Below, piece after piece: positions 8,407 to 17,179 of a stretch of DNA of 42,419 nt. This stretch comes from an uncultured Eubacterium sp. GTDB lineage: Bacteria; Bacillota; Clostridia; Lachnospirales; Lachnospiraceae. A model generated the notes under the pieces. It did not search any database. It saw only the letters and a list, made by a program, of their open reading frames with translations, and was not told where the DNA came from. Location of the stretch: NCBI GenBank assembly GCA_910580075.1, contig CAJTVR010000038.1, positions 1-42,419 on the forward strand, in the 5' to 3' direction. Each line of letters begins with the position of its first letter. Positions within the stretch are counted from its first letter, which is position 1. A program made the position numbers and the translations under genes.

Positions 8407-9699
8407 TTAATAAAACAGTCCTACCAGTGCTGTCGTACAGAACGGTACATAAGTCAGAAGCAGCAGGACCACTGCAAGCAGAATATAATACGGCACAGCC
8501 TCCTTAATAAAACTCTTCGTTTTACATCCCGTAATCCCGCAGGTAACAAACATCAGCGTTCCCATTGGCGGAGAAAATGCGCCAATTGCATTATTAAAAA
8601 TATACACCATTGCAAACTGAATTTCATCAATGCCATAGCTTGCTGCAATCGGTGCAAGCAGAGGCACCAGAATAATCATGGACGCATTCCCTTCAATAAA
8701 CATTCCCACTATAATAAGGAAGATATTCACTACAATCAGGAATACATACTTGCTGTGAATCGCCGTCATCATCCATTCTGTCAGCTGCTGCGGAATTCTC
8801 TCTTTTGTCAGTATCCAGGAAAAAACTGCTGCAGCAGACACAATCAGCATAATCGAAGCCGTCGTTGTTACCGTTTCTTTTAAGGCAACTGTCATGTCCT
8901 TTAACTTCAGTTCCCGGTAAATCAGTCCCAGAATGACTGCATAAATAATTGCAACTGCTCCTGCTTCTGTCGCCGTAAACACCCCGAGACGGATGCCGCC
9001 GATAATGATAATCGGAAGGCAGAGCGGAAGAATCGCCGGTTTTGCAGCTTTTCCAAATTCCCGGGCAGAAATCTTTTCTGTCCGCATCGGCACATAGCCG
9101 CGTTTTTTGGAAATAAACGCTGTCAGAAGCATCATGGAAATACAAAGAATCGCTCCTACGCCAATTCCCGATATAAACAGCTTGCCAATTGAAACATTTG
9201 CGATACATCCATAAAGAATCATTGCAATTCCCGGAGGAATCAGAGGTGTAATCATAGAAGATGCTGCAGTAACTACTGTAGAAAAGGATTTAGAAAATCC
9301 TGCCTTTTCCATTTCAGGAACCATCATTTTTGCTTCCATCGCTGCATCTGCAATATTGGACCCGGAAAGTCCGCCCATCAGTGTAGAAAGAAGGATATTT
9401 ACCTGTGCCAGTCCGCCCGTCATGCGCCCGGTCAGCACAGAGCAAAAATCCATAATTCTGGACGTAACACCCGTATAATTCATGACAATGCCGGCACAGA
9501 CGAAAAACGGAATTGCCAGAAGCGAAATACTTTCCACGCCTGTAATTGCCTGCTGTGCAAAAATAATCGGATTTGCACTTGGATTCAGCACAAAATAAAA
9601 TGCGGATGCGCCTAAAACGGCAATAAAAACCGGCACTTTCAAAAACAAAAGTACTAAAAGAGCTGCTGCACAAATTGCAATAATGGCTGAGCTAGACAT
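8407..9699 (-). CDS. dctM: TRAP transporter large permease subunit (DctM)
   Basis: The 430-residue, roughly 12-helix membrane subunit that carries substrate across the membrane, coupled to a sodium gradient, in tripartite ATP-independent periplasmic transporters. Family features are visible: GGLSGSNIADAAMEAKMMVP, then ASSMITPLIPPGIAMILYG, and near the C-terminus GAFSPPMGTLMFVTCGI. The ATG overlaps the dctQ stop as TAATG, so the two subunits are translationally coupled. Its neighbours (sugar-acid dehydrogenase, uxaB, uxaA) indicate an aldonate or hexuronate substrate. Confidence 0.93.
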   Translation of the reverse strand: MSSSAIIAICAAALLVLLFLKVPVFIAVLGASAFYFVLNPSANPIIFAQQAITGVESISLLAIPFFVCAGIVMNYTGVTSRIMDFCSVLTGRMTGGLAQVNILLSTLMGGLSGSNIADAAMEAKMMVPEMEKAGFSKSFSTVVTAASSMITPLIPPGIAMILYGCIANVSIGKLFISGIGVGAILCISMMLLTAFISKKRGYVPMRTEKISAREFGKAAKPAILPLCLPIIIIGGIRLGVFTATEAGAVAIIYAVILGLIYRELKLKDMTVALKETVTTTASIMLIVSAAAVFSWILTKERIPQQLTEWMMTAIHSKYVFLIVVNIFLIIVGMFIEGNASMIILVPLLAPIAASYGIDEIQFAMVYIFNNAIGAFSPPMGTLMFVTCGITGCKTKSFIKEAVPYYILLAVVLLLLTYVPFCTTALVGLFY

Positions 9700-10184
9700 T
9701 AAACTTCTCCCCCTTTCTTATCGAAATATTTGCTGTAAAAATAGCTGATGATCATCAGTATGTAAGATACCGGTGCAATCCCATACTGCAGGGTCATAGG
9801 AATCTTCAGCATACTCGATGTCCTTCCGTTTTTTACAAACATCTGTATAAACCCAAAACTGTTATAAAGCAGATATGCAATCACAAGAAACACAATCAGA
9901 TCAATCACATAACTGATGATTTTCTGCACACTCTGCGGAAACATTTCCACGATCATCTCAATCGCTACATGACTGCCGGTACGGAATGCTGCCCCGCCTG
10001 CTGCAAATACAATCCATACCATGCAAAACAGCTGTACCTCTTCTAACCAGGTAAACGGCTGGCCGATAATATAACGCATGACAACTCCGGCAAACGTAAG
10101 TGCAATCAGTACAATCAGCGCAATTCCAGCCACTATGATATCCAGATTTCCTGCTATTTTTTTCAATGCGCTTTGTTCTTTCAT
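9699..10184 (-). CDS. dctQ: TRAP transporter small permease subunit (DctQ)
   Basis: A 161-residue, four-helix membrane protein. It contains the family's conserved stretch FTWLEEVQLFCMVWIVFAAG with the charged EE pair, followed by GSHVAIEMIVE. It bridges the binding protein and DctM. A longer frame opens at 10193, but GGAG lies nine bases upstream of the ATG at 10184 and right against the earlier ATG, so the shorter start is preferred. It ends overlapping dctM by one base. Confidence 0.9.
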   Translation of the reverse strand: MKEQSALKKIAGNLDIIVAGIALIVLIALTFAGVVMRYIIGQPFTWLEEVQLFCMVWIVFAAGGAAFRTGSHVAIEMIVEMFPQSVQKIISYVIDLIVFLVIAYLLYNSFGFIQMFVKNGRTSSMLKIPMTLQYGIAPVSYILMIISYFYSKYFDKKGGEV

Positions 10185-10291
10185 CCGAATCATCTCCTTT
10201 CAGCACATGCTCTGGTGCTAAAACAGCCAGGTGCCGCACCCGGGATTTGTAGGATCACCCCGAAAATCCCAGACTGCCTGAACACCGTTTT

Positions 10292-11395
10292 TTATTTTGC
10301 TCCCATAGCTGCTCTCACTGTATCGTAAAGACCGTCAGACCATCCAAAAGTAGAGCCCTGCTCATAAAATGCCTGAGCTTTTTCACGGAATCCTTCCATT
10401 ACCTCTTCAGACGGCTCCACAACTGTAACGCCTTCATCTTTCATCTTCTGCAGATACTCTTCATTTGACTCATCTACCAGATCGTTATTAATAAGCCCGG
10501 CTTCTTCGCCTGTAGTAACGAGCAGTTCCTGCTGATCCGGTGTCAGGCTGTTAAATAAGTCTGCACTCATAACCCATGTTGTAAAATTCAAAACATGAGC
10601 GTCCAGAATCAGGTTCGATGCAACTTCATGCAGCTTTCTTCCATATAAAGTAGCCAGAGGATTTTCTGCACCGTCAATTGTCCCCTGCTGCAGAGCGGTA
10701 TATACGTCACCCAGGTCCATACCAGTAGAAGTAGCACCGAGGACATCAAAACCGACAGACTGAATCTGATTGCCCGGTACACGAATCTTCAAACCGGAAA
10801 GGTCTTCCACTTTTTCTACCGGCTTGGTCGTCAGAGTATGACGTTCGCCGTATTTCCAGTTGGAAGTAACAATCTTTAACCCTTTGCCTTCTAACTGGGT
10901 GCACATATCGTTATACCAGTCACTTTCAATCAGCGTCCAGCACTGATCCCAGTCATCAAATAAAAACGGTCCGAATACAATACCAAAATCCGGTACGCCG
11001 TAATCAGCATAAAATGCACCGTCTGCAAGCGTGATATACGGCTCGCCCAGCGTCATGCCGTCAATCAGCTCGTTCTTGCTGCCCAGCTGGCTGTCTGGAT
11101 ACAGCTCTAATTTCAGGCTGCCGTCTCCTTTTTCCTCAACCAGTGACTGCCATTTCTCAAGTGCCTGGCCAATCGGCTCAGATATGGAATTTTCAAAACC
11201 AATCTGAAGCGTTACTGCATCGGCAGAAGATGAGGATGCGCCCGCATCCGGCTGATCTTCCCCGGATGATTCTTCAGAATCTGAATCCGGTGCAGAAGTC
11301 CCGCCGCCCGAACTGCTGTCATCACCTGATCCGCATGCTGTAAAAGACACTGCCATTACCCCTGCCAATACCATTGCTAATAATTTCTTTTTCAT
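10292..11395 (-). CDS. dctP: TRAP transporter solute-binding lipoprotein (DctP)
   Basis: Extracytoplasmic substrate-binding component, 367 residues. The signal peptide ends in a lipobox (VSFTACGSG) with the lipidated Cys at residue 21, followed by a Ser/Asp/Gly-rich tether up to about residue 60. The mature DctP fold shows LSGLKIRVPGN (arginine that in this family pairs with the substrate carboxylate), TSTGMDLGDVYTALQQGTID and GAENPL. GAAAGGAG is a strong ribosome binding site. Substrate is inferred from context to be a sugar acid, probably the one oxidised by the dehydrogenase encoded upstream. Confidence 0.93.
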   Translation of the reverse strand: MKKKLLAMVLAGVMAVSFTACGSGDDSSSGGGTSAPDSDSEESSGEDQPDAGASSSSADAVTLQIGFENSISEPIGQALEKWQSLVEEKGDGSLKLELYPDSQLGSKNELIDGMTLGEPYITLADGAFYADYGVPDFGIVFGPFLFDDWDQCWTLIESDWYNDMCTQLEGKGLKIVTSNWKYGERHTLTTKPVEKVEDLSGLKIRVPGNQIQSVGFDVLGATSTGMDLGDVYTALQQGTIDGAENPLATLYGRKLHEVASNLILDAHVLNFTTWVMSADLFNSLTPDQQELLVTTGEEAGLINNDLVDESNEEYLQKMKDEGVTVVEPSEEVMEGFREKAQAFYEQGSTFGWSDGLYDTVRAAMGAK

Positions 11396-11677
11396 GTTTT
11401 TTCTCCTTTCAATTCTATGGCATTTTTATTCTGGATTTTTACTCCGGATTTCTATCCCTGAATTCTATTGTGAATTTTATATCCTGAATTTTTCAGTTTT
11501 AATTCATAAACTTTCTATTCTAAATTTTTCAGTTATTTATCCATGAATTTATATTTCAGACTATGATTCCGGGCTTTTGATTCCGGATTATTATTCCCGT
11601 TTTTCTGCCCTGATTATCTATTCTGGATTTATATTATTTCCAAATCATACTAATACCAGTGAATGGATTGTGACTGA
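11396..11677. repeat. Degenerate AT-rich repeat between the dehydrogenase and dctP genes
   Basis: The 282-base gap contains many loose copies of a short phrase such as TTCTGGATTT, TTCCGGATT or CCTGAATTT spaced roughly 15-30 bases apart from about 11420 to 11640. The copies are degenerate and no regular period can be stated. No terminator or promoter stands out, so dctP may be read from the upstream promoter. Confidence 0.4.
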
Positions 11678-12739
11678 TCAGATATCCGTGAAATCAATCC
11701 CCACTTTGAGCATGCTTCCGCCCTTGGTGCTGAAATCTTCAAACGCCTGTGCTGCATCATGAAAACTGTATACATTTGTCACGATCTTCTCTAAATCTAC
11801 CTTTCCTTCTTTTACCAGGTCAATCAGTTCCAGAAAATCTTTCTTTAATGCATTCCTGCTGCCGTACACATTCAGCTCTTTTTTCTGAATCATAGTAAAA
11901 TTAAAATCCAGATTTTGTTTGCCGACGCCAATCAGCACCACTCTGCCTCCGAAAGCCGCACAGTCAATGCAGGACTGGAAGGTAGACGGAAGGCCGACTG
12001 CCTCGATACAGACATCAAAACCATTTCCCATCGGTGTGCCGTTAACATCCTCACATCCGGTAATTTCCTTCACTGCCGCTTCTAAGCTCTCTGCCCCCTC
12101 ATTAAAAACCGTACCCGCAAAGCCAAACATTTCCTGGCTGCGCATCAGCTTTTCTTTCGCTGCAGGAATATCACACAGATAAACTTCCCCGCCTAAAGCC
12201 TTTGCTGCGACTGCTGCCAGCACCCCGATTGTTCCGCCGCCGATTACCAGTACTTTATCCCCTGGATTGATTCCTGCACGCTGTACTCCGTGATAGCTGA
12301 TGCAGAATGGCTCAATAGCCGCCAATGTTTTCGGAGACAGCCCTTTGCCGTCATAGATACGTTCCAGCGGCATCGTTATGTATTCGCAGAATGCCCCGTC
12401 TCTCTGGCATCCCATAGTCTGATTGTCCATGCATGCATTCAAAATCCCCCTCCTGCAGCTGTAGCAGTGGCCGCAGTTAAAATACGGATTGCAGGTAACT
12501 GTCATCCCCGGTTTCAGTCCCCGGTCATTTTCATCAATTTCCACAATTTCTGCCGCAAATTCATGTCCCGGAATACGCGGATAATCAAAATATGCAAATG
12601 TTCCCCTGTACGAACCGAGATCACTGCCGCAAATGCCCCCATACAGCACCTTTAACAGCGCTTCCCCGCTCTTTCGTTTCGGCATTTCAATATCACGGAT
12701 TGTAACTTTGCCAGGCTCGTCAATATAAATCGCTTTCAT
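11678..12739 (-). CDS. Zinc-dependent sugar-acid dehydrogenase (L-galactonate 5-dehydrogenase-like)
   Basis: A 353-residue medium-chain dehydrogenase. The catalytic zinc ligand region GGICGSDLGSYRG and PRIPGHEFA, the structural-zinc cysteines CGHCYSCRRGILNAC, and the NAD-binding VIGGGTIGVLAA are all intact. Its partners uxaB and uxaA act on tagaturonate and altronate, and no uronate isomerase is present. The simplest role is oxidation of L-galactonate to tagaturonate (LgoD/YjjN activity). L-gulonate or another hexonate is an alternative. AAGGAGGAGG upstream of the ATG is an ideal ribosome binding site. The gene has a near-consensus promoter with a palindromic operator-like site just downstream, pointing to regulation by the divergent GntR protein. 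Confidence 0.88.
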   Translation of the reverse strand: MKAIYIDEPGKVTIRDIEMPKRKSGEALLKVLYGGICGSDLGSYRGTFAYFDYPRIPGHEFAAEIVEIDENDRGLKPGMTVTCNPYFNCGHCYSCRRGILNACMDNQTMGCQRDGAFCEYITMPLERIYDGKGLSPKTLAAIEPFCISYHGVQRAGINPGDKVLVIGGGTIGVLAAVAAKALGGEVYLCDIPAAKEKLMRSQEMFGFAGTVFNEGAESLEAAVKEITGCEDVNGTPMGNGFDVCIEAVGLPSTFQSCIDCAAFGGRVVLIGVGKQNLDFNFTMIQKKELNVYGSRNALKKDFLELIDLVKEGKVDLEKIVTNVYSFHDAAQAFEDFSTKGGSMLKVGIDFTDI

Positions 12740-12786
12740 TTTTAACCTCCTCCTTTTACATTCATGCGTTCTTTCATGTGTTCTTT

Positions 12787-12817
12787 GTTGTATGCAGTGT
12801 TGTATACATCACAATTG
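12787..12817. promoter_or_regulatory. Candidate GntR-family operator
   Basis: Two direct copies of GTTGTATRCA (12787-12796 and 12799-12808), 12 bases apart. The second contains the palindrome TGTATACA, and CACAATTG follows. They lie around the expected transcription start, directly downstream of the -10 box, where a repressor would block initiation. The site resembles the palindromes bound by hexuronate regulators of the GntR/FCD class (TTG-GTATAC-CAA type). The assignment to the regulator at 13550 is inferred. Confidence 0.5.
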
Positions 12818-12818
12818 C

Positions 12819-12847
12819 ATAATAAACCCTAATAGACAATTTGTCAA
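12819..12847 (-). promoter_or_regulatory. Near-consensus sigma-A promoter of the catabolic operon
   Basis: On the minus strand TTGACA (12842-12847) and TATTAT (12819-12824) are separated by exactly 17 bases. The dehydrogenase ATG at 12739 would follow a leader of about 70 bases. Confidence 0.8.
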
Positions 12848-13231
12848 TTATGATTCTGTTTTTTTCTAATTTTTTGGCACATTTCACAATTGAGGTTCTG
12901 CCGTTTTGTATATTATGCCTTGCACTTTATAATTACATCAATAGACCTTAAAAGCATCCTCCGGTTACGCTATTTCTTCCTCCCTATAGACTGCCCTCAC
13001 CTTCTGCAGTTTGTTCATAAATAATTTACTTGAATATCAAATATTCTTACTATATAATATATTTTATATATATAATTTAAAAAATCAGAATTACTAATGC
13101 ATCGTATCATTTGAGCGTGCAGCATAACTTAACTATTTACATAGCCATATACATCCGCATAACGAAACATCTGCCTGATTAAAACTTCTGTAATTATTGA
13201 AACTTGAAACTTTCTGTAATTGAAGGATTAC

Positions 13232-13427
13232 ATGCCTGAAACTTCTGTAATTAAAGGATTGTATGCCTGCAGCATCCGTTTCATTGTAGATTTACATGCC
13301 TGCAGCATCTGTATTATTGTAGATTTACATGCCTGCAGCATCTGTTTCATTGTAGATTTGCATGCCCGCAGCATCTGTATTATTAAAGAATGGCATGCCC
13401 AAATTATCAGTATCTGCTTCATTTAAT
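13232..13427. repeat. 33-bp tandem repeat array upstream of the GntR gene
   Basis: Four clear head-to-tail units begin at 13263, 13296, 13329 and 13362, each opening ATGCCTGCAGCATCTGT (with small changes) and running into TTGTAGATTTAC-like text. A degenerate 31-bp unit precedes them at 13232 and another follows at 13395. Units two and three agree at nearly all positions. There are no spacers, so it is not CRISPR. Its place between a regulator and its target operon makes copy-number effects on expression conceivable. Confidence 0.9.
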
Positions 13428-13549
13428 CAGGCTCTGCGAACTGCTCCATAAAACCTTTTTTACAATGGACTGCGCAGCTGCACATTCCTATCATCTTTAC
13501 ACTGCAATATATCTGCTTAAAAAATATATGACTTACAAGGAAAATACCA

Positions 13550-14212
13550 ATGACAGAACACAACCGAAACAAGCCGCTAAAACAGCTGGCTTATGAATGC
13601 ATAAAAGAAAAAATTCTATCCTGCGAATATAAACCGGGGTTATACCTGAATGAACAGCAGGTCTGCGAAGATATCGGGGGCATCAGCCGTACGCCCGTAC
13701 GCGACGCGCTAGGACGCTTAGAGCAGGAAGGCCTTTTAAATATCCTGCCAAAAAAAGGAGTAATTATATCTGAACTGCAGATTTACGACATTAACCGGAT
13801 TTACGAAGTGCGCATGCTCCTGGAGCCTTATGCACTTTCTCATTATGGGGCAAGGCTGGACCCTGACGGGTTAAACCGTTTTGCCGTTACCATGTCCAGT
13901 AAAAACCAGATTCAGACTGCTAATTTTTACGACCTGGATGACCGCTTTCATGGATTTATAATGAGCGCACTCCAAAACCAGTACCTGATGGATACATACG
14001 AAAATATCAGCAATATGAACCAGCGCCTGCGTGTTCTGTCCGGATCGCATGTGAAAAACCGGATCGCAGATACATTTGCCGAACATATGCAGATTATAAG
14101 CAGCTGCCTGGAAAAAAACTGGGAAAAAGCTGCCGACGCAATGACAGCGCATCTGGAAAAATCCCGTATTGCAACTTTTCAAATGATTGCAGAAAATAAA
14201 GATAATTTTTAA
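13550..14212 (+). CDS. GntR-family (FadR/FCD subfamily) transcriptional regulator
   Basis: A 220-residue DNA-binding protein. The winged helix (residues about 8-75) shows LAYECIKEKILSCEYKPG, GGISRTPVRDALGRLEQEG and a wing ending PKKGVIIS. The FCD effector domain (about 85-210) carries metal/ligand-type residues in DLDDRFH and the later histidines (AEHMQ, AHLEKS). FCD regulators respond to sugar acids and other carboxylates, so this is the obvious local regulator of the divergent dehydrogenase-TRAP-uxaBA block. AAGGA precedes the ATG at a usable distance. It is the only regulator next to that locus. Confidence 0.9.
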   Translation: MTEHNRNKPLKQLAYECIKEKILSCEYKPGLYLNEQQVCEDIGGISRTPVRDALGRLEQEGLLNILPKKGVIISELQIYDINRIYEVRMLLEPYALSHYGARLDPDGLNRFAVTMSSKNQIQTANFYDLDDRFHGFIMSALQNQYLMDTYENISNMNQRLRVLSGSHVKNRIADTFAEHMQIISSCLEKNWEKAADAMTAHLEKSRIATFQMIAENKDNF

Positions 14213-14248
14213 CCAGTATCATGAACCTCCAAAAAGTCGAAATTTGTA

Positions 14249-14277
14249 TTGTATTACCTTAAGATTAGAGATACAAT
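14249..14277 (+). promoter_or_regulatory. Promoter of the dCache chemoreceptor gene
   Basis: TTGTAT at 14249-14254 and TACAAT at 14272-14277, exactly 17 bases apart, about 40 bases before the start codon. A second TTGTAT overlaps upstream. Confidence 0.65.
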
Positions 14278-14316
14278 AGAATTTAGAAGGGATAATGATT
14301 CCCAGGGAGGTTTAAT

Positions 14317-16350
14317 ATGGAAATTAAAAAGAAAGAAACTGCATCAAAGAAAAAAATTGCTGATGAAATTCTATACCAGATTGGCGGCAGCGTCATTTTC
14401 GTACTGCTGTTCATAGCAGCAGCCGCAATCGGTATGACCGGATGGCTGAGCATCACATCAAAAAAAACAGAGCTCATACAGGAATCCAGCGCGGCTGCAA
14501 ATGAGCTGACCGGCTTTTTACAGCAGTATACAAAATGCGTAACACAGCTGTCTGTTAATCCTGAAATCAAACACGTAATGAAACAGGTCACACCCGGCGA
14601 TGATATCAGCCAGGCTGAACAAATGGATACCGTTATGGACAATCTTGTACATATTGCAGATACCGATACGGAAAATGTCATGGCTGCCTGGATTTCTGAT
14701 TTAGATGCAAGCATACTTACACAGTCAGACGGCTTTACGAGCGAAGAAGGCTGGGATATTACCGGACGCGGCTGGTACGGATGCATTGAAACGAAAAAAA
14801 CGATTCTGACAGAGCCTTATGCAGATTCTTCGACTGGCAAAATGATCTTAAGCGCAGCTGCTCCGGTTACAGACGATGAAACCGGAACTGTTCTCGGTGC
14901 CGCAGGCATGGATATCGCCCTGGATCATATGACGAAAGTCATGAGTGAATACAAAATAGGCAGCAAAGGATGCATACTTCTGCTGTCCGCAAACGGGACA
15001 TTTCTGTATCATCCGCAAAACGATATTGTGCAAAAAAATATCAAAGACACTGATATGTCGCAGAATGTCAAAGATGCTGTTCTTTCCAGCAGCAGCCAGT
15101 TTTTAAAATATAAAGAAAACGGTATTACAAAATACGGTTACCTAAAGCCTGCAGGAGATACCGGATATATGGTACTCAGCTGCATGCCTTCCACAGAGTA
15201 TTATGCGGTTCTGGCTGCAATGATCATAGCACTGGTTATTATTTTTGCCATAGGCATCATTTTAATAGCTATTAGAATCAGAAAAAGTGCCGCTAACCTG
15301 ACCCGGCCGATACTGATGCTGAATGAAACCGCACAGCAGATGGCTGCCGGAAATCTGGATGTGGATTTGCAGATTACAAGCCAGAACGAAATCGGCGAGC
15401 TTGGCGCTTCATTCCAGAAAACAGCCAGCCGTCTGAAAGAATATATTGCATATATTGATGAAACCTCACAGGTGCTGGCACAGATTTCTGACGGCAGACT
15501 CCGTATTGACCTGAAAAATGACTATGCCGGGGAATTCCAGAAAATTAAAACAGCCCTTTTAAACATTTCCAGCTCTATGAACCAGGTTATGTCAGGCATT
15601 AATGAAAGCTCAGAAAGTGTATCTATTGGTGCTTCCGAACTGGCTACTGCTTCCCAGGTGCTGGCAGAAGCCGCTGAAACACAGGCTTCATCCGTTACAC
15701 AGCTTACGGAAACAACCAATACTGTTGCAGACCAGGTGGAAAACAGCCTGCAAAAAGCTGAGGCTTCTGCAAAAGCCACCGAAATGGCAGTTTCCATGAT
15801 TGAGCAGAATCAGAAAAAAATGAAACTGATGATGGATGCCATGAATAATATCCAGGAAACTTCCCAAAAAGTCGTTGGAATTATTCAGACCATTGAAGAA
15901 ATTGCATCCCAGACAAACCTGCTATCCTTAAACGCTTCGATTGAAGCAGCCCGCGCCGGTGAAGCCGGAAAAGGATTCGCCGTTGTTGCAGATGAAATCG
16001 GAAAACTGGCATTAGAAAGTTCTCAGGCAGCAAACAATACAAAAGAACTGATTGAGATATCCATGCATGAAATCAATAAAGGAAACACAATTGCTTCCGG
16101 TGCCATGGATTCTTTGAAAGAATCTGTAAACGCTGTCAGCCAGGTTAATGAAATGATTCAGGAAACCGCTCAGGAAGCAGTGATCCAGGCAGAAAATATG
16201 AAGCAGCTGCGCTCCGGAATCAAAGAAATATCCCATGGTATCCAGGATAATTCCGCTGCTTCTGAAGAAACATCTGCCACTTCGCAGGAACTGGCTTCAC
16301 AGGCTGAAATATTAAACAGAATGGTACAGAAATTTGAACTTTCTGAGTGA
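14317..16350 (+). CDS. Methyl-accepting chemotaxis protein with dCache sensor
   Basis: A 677-residue membrane chemoreceptor. A first membrane helix (about 22-44) is followed by a dCache-type ligand-binding domain (about 50-290) with the characteristic GWDITGRGWYGC and GAAGMDIALDHM segments. A second helix lies at about 296-318, then HAMP (about 320-375), then the coiled-coil signalling domain. The highly conserved hairpin tip region reads IASQTNLLSLNASIEAARAG and GKGFAVVADEIGKLA near residue 526. dCache domains bind small molecules such as amino acids or organic acids directly. A good AGGAGG precedes the ATG. It sits beside the sugar-acid locus, so a sugar acid as attractant is possible but only inferred. 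Confidence 0.93.
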   Translation: MEIKKKETASKKKIADEILYQIGGSVIFVLLFIAAAAIGMTGWLSITSKKTELIQESSAAANELTGFLQQYTKCVTQLSVNPEIKHVMKQVTPGDDISQAEQMDTVMDNLVHIADTDTENVMAAWISDLDASILTQSDGFTSEEGWDITGRGWYGCIETKKTILTEPYADSSTGKMILSAAAPVTDDETGTVLGAAGMDIALDHMTKVMSEYKIGSKGCILLLSANGTFLYHPQNDIVQKNIKDTDMSQNVKDAVLSSSSQFLKYKENGITKYGYLKPAGDTGYMVLSCMPSTEYYAVLAAMIIALVIIFAIGIILIAIRIRKSAANLTRPILMLNETAQQMAAGNLDVDLQITSQNEIGELGASFQKTASRLKEYIAYIDETSQVLAQISDGRLRIDLKNDYAGEFQKIKTALLNISSSMNQVMSGINESSESVSIGASELATASQVLAEAAETQASSVTQLTETTNTVADQVENSLQKAEASAKATEMAVSMIEQNQKKMKLMMDAMNNIQETSQKVVGIIQTIEEIASQTNLLSLNASIEAARAGEAGKGFAVVADEIGKLALESSQAANNTKELIEISMHEINKGNTIASGAMDSLKESVNAVSQVNEMIQETAQEAVIQAENMKQLRSGIKEISHGIQDNSAASEETSATSQELASQAEILNRMVQKFELSE

Positions 16351-16390
16351 ACTGCCAGATGCTGTTAGAGAATATTATTGATACTTAGAG

Positions 16391-16424
16391 AACCCCGGAA
16401 AGGACAGACGTTCTTTCCGGGGTT
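16391..16424 (+). terminator. Terminator-like hairpin after the dCache receptor
   Basis: A perfect 12-bp stem (AACCCCGGAAAG with CTTTCCGGGGTT), loop of 10 bases, followed by only three Ts. It lies 40 bases after the stop codon. Confidence 0.6.
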
Positions 16425-16463
16425 TACTGCAGTACCAGGGGGGAGTATGTAATCTACCGAAAA

Positions 16464-16489
16464 GTATAGGCTATCCGGATAGCCTATGC
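16464..16489. terminator. Palindromic bidirectional terminator candidate
   Basis: A perfect 22-bp palindrome (ATAGGCTATCC followed by its complement, 16466-16487), with T runs close by on both strands (GCTTTT to the right, ACTTTT on the complement). It lies between convergent genes and immediately follows the stop of the NTPase gene. Confidence 0.55.
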
Positions 16490-16492
16490 TTT

Positions 16493-17098
16493 TCAGCATA
16501 CGCTCTGACAAATCTTTTGGAAAAACTGAAAAATCCCATCTGATTCCAGCTCCCATGTATCTTCTGGCAAATCCTGAAAATAAATGCCCGTCCTAAGATC
16601 CACTGACAGACTGTCTAACGGAAACCCTTTTTCTCTTACAGGATGAGGCCTGGATGTAAGCAGAAATTCCCTGCTTTCCATCGAAGGCGTCATCGCTTCA
16701 TACCGGTGGTCATCGTCCATAATAAAGCAGACAGCATTTTTATATCTGGCTTTCAGATTTCCGTACTGACGGGCCAGCCCGGAATAATATGCTATCATTT
16801 CTTCATCGGTCAGATTTTTCCCGTGCACTCTTCTTACATGGACTCCCGGCTGCAGCTCCTCTGGCAGACTGTCAAAATACAGGCCGCTGTCACAGGAAAA
16901 TACTGGTATATGAAATGCCTGGTAATAAAATTCTGCTTTCTGTCTGGCATTTTCCAGCGGAGTGCTGCCAGTTTCATGCACAGCCGGAACCTCCTCTTTT
17001 AAATCTGCCAGTCCGGACAGCTGCACCGGCAGACACTTTAGCCTTTGTTTCATTTCCAACAGCTTCGCCGGATTATTCGTTCCGTACAATATATTCAT
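16493..17098 (-). CDS. RdgB/HAM1-like nucleoside-triphosphate pyrophosphatase
   Basis: A 201-residue member of the Ham1/RdgB fold, which hydrolyses non-canonical purine NTPs such as ITP and XTP. The N-terminal MNILYGTNNPAKLLEMKQ corresponds to the family's (S/T)xNxxK phosphate-binding start. TGSTPLENARQKAEFYYQ and VFSCDSGLYFDSLP carry the expected Glu and Asp ligands. The C-terminal half is more divergent than in canonical RdgB (which has a recognisable SHR motif), so the substrate may differ. A longer frame starts at 17158, but GGAGGAGG lies nine bases before the ATG at 17098, which also gives the natural N-terminus. It sits downstream of smpB. Confidence 0.75.
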   Translation of the reverse strand: MNILYGTNNPAKLLEMKQRLKCLPVQLSGLADLKEEVPAVHETGSTPLENARQKAEFYYQAFHIPVFSCDSGLYFDSLPEELQPGVHVRRVHGKNLTDEEMIAYYSGLARQYGNLKARYKNAVCFIMDDDHRYEAMTPSMESREFLLTSRPHPVREKGFPLDSLSVDLRTGIYFQDLPEDTWELESDGIFQFFQKICQSVC

Positions 17099-17179
17099 CA
17101 AAAGATGCCTCCTCCCTGTTCTGTCAGTATTCTGTGCATTTTTCAAAAGGTACTGCATCCTATTTCTGTCAGGCCTGCA

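Larger units (their letters stand above)
12740..13549. other. Divergent intergenic region, 810 bp
   Basis: Contains the leader, operator and promoter of the dehydrogenase gene (12787-12847), then about 330 bases of AT-rich sequence with no recognised gene, then the 33-bp tandem array (about 13232-13427). Frames open across the array on both strands only because its unit is a multiple of three and lacks stops. Confidence 0.6.

Noticed and set aside
13220..13426. Open frames on both strands across the 33-bp array
   Set aside because: The unit is 33 bp and free of stops, so several frames stay open automatically; no ribosome binding site and no protein-like diversity.
13263..13427. CRISPR array
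   Set aside because: Units are contiguous with no unique spacers, and no cas genes are present.
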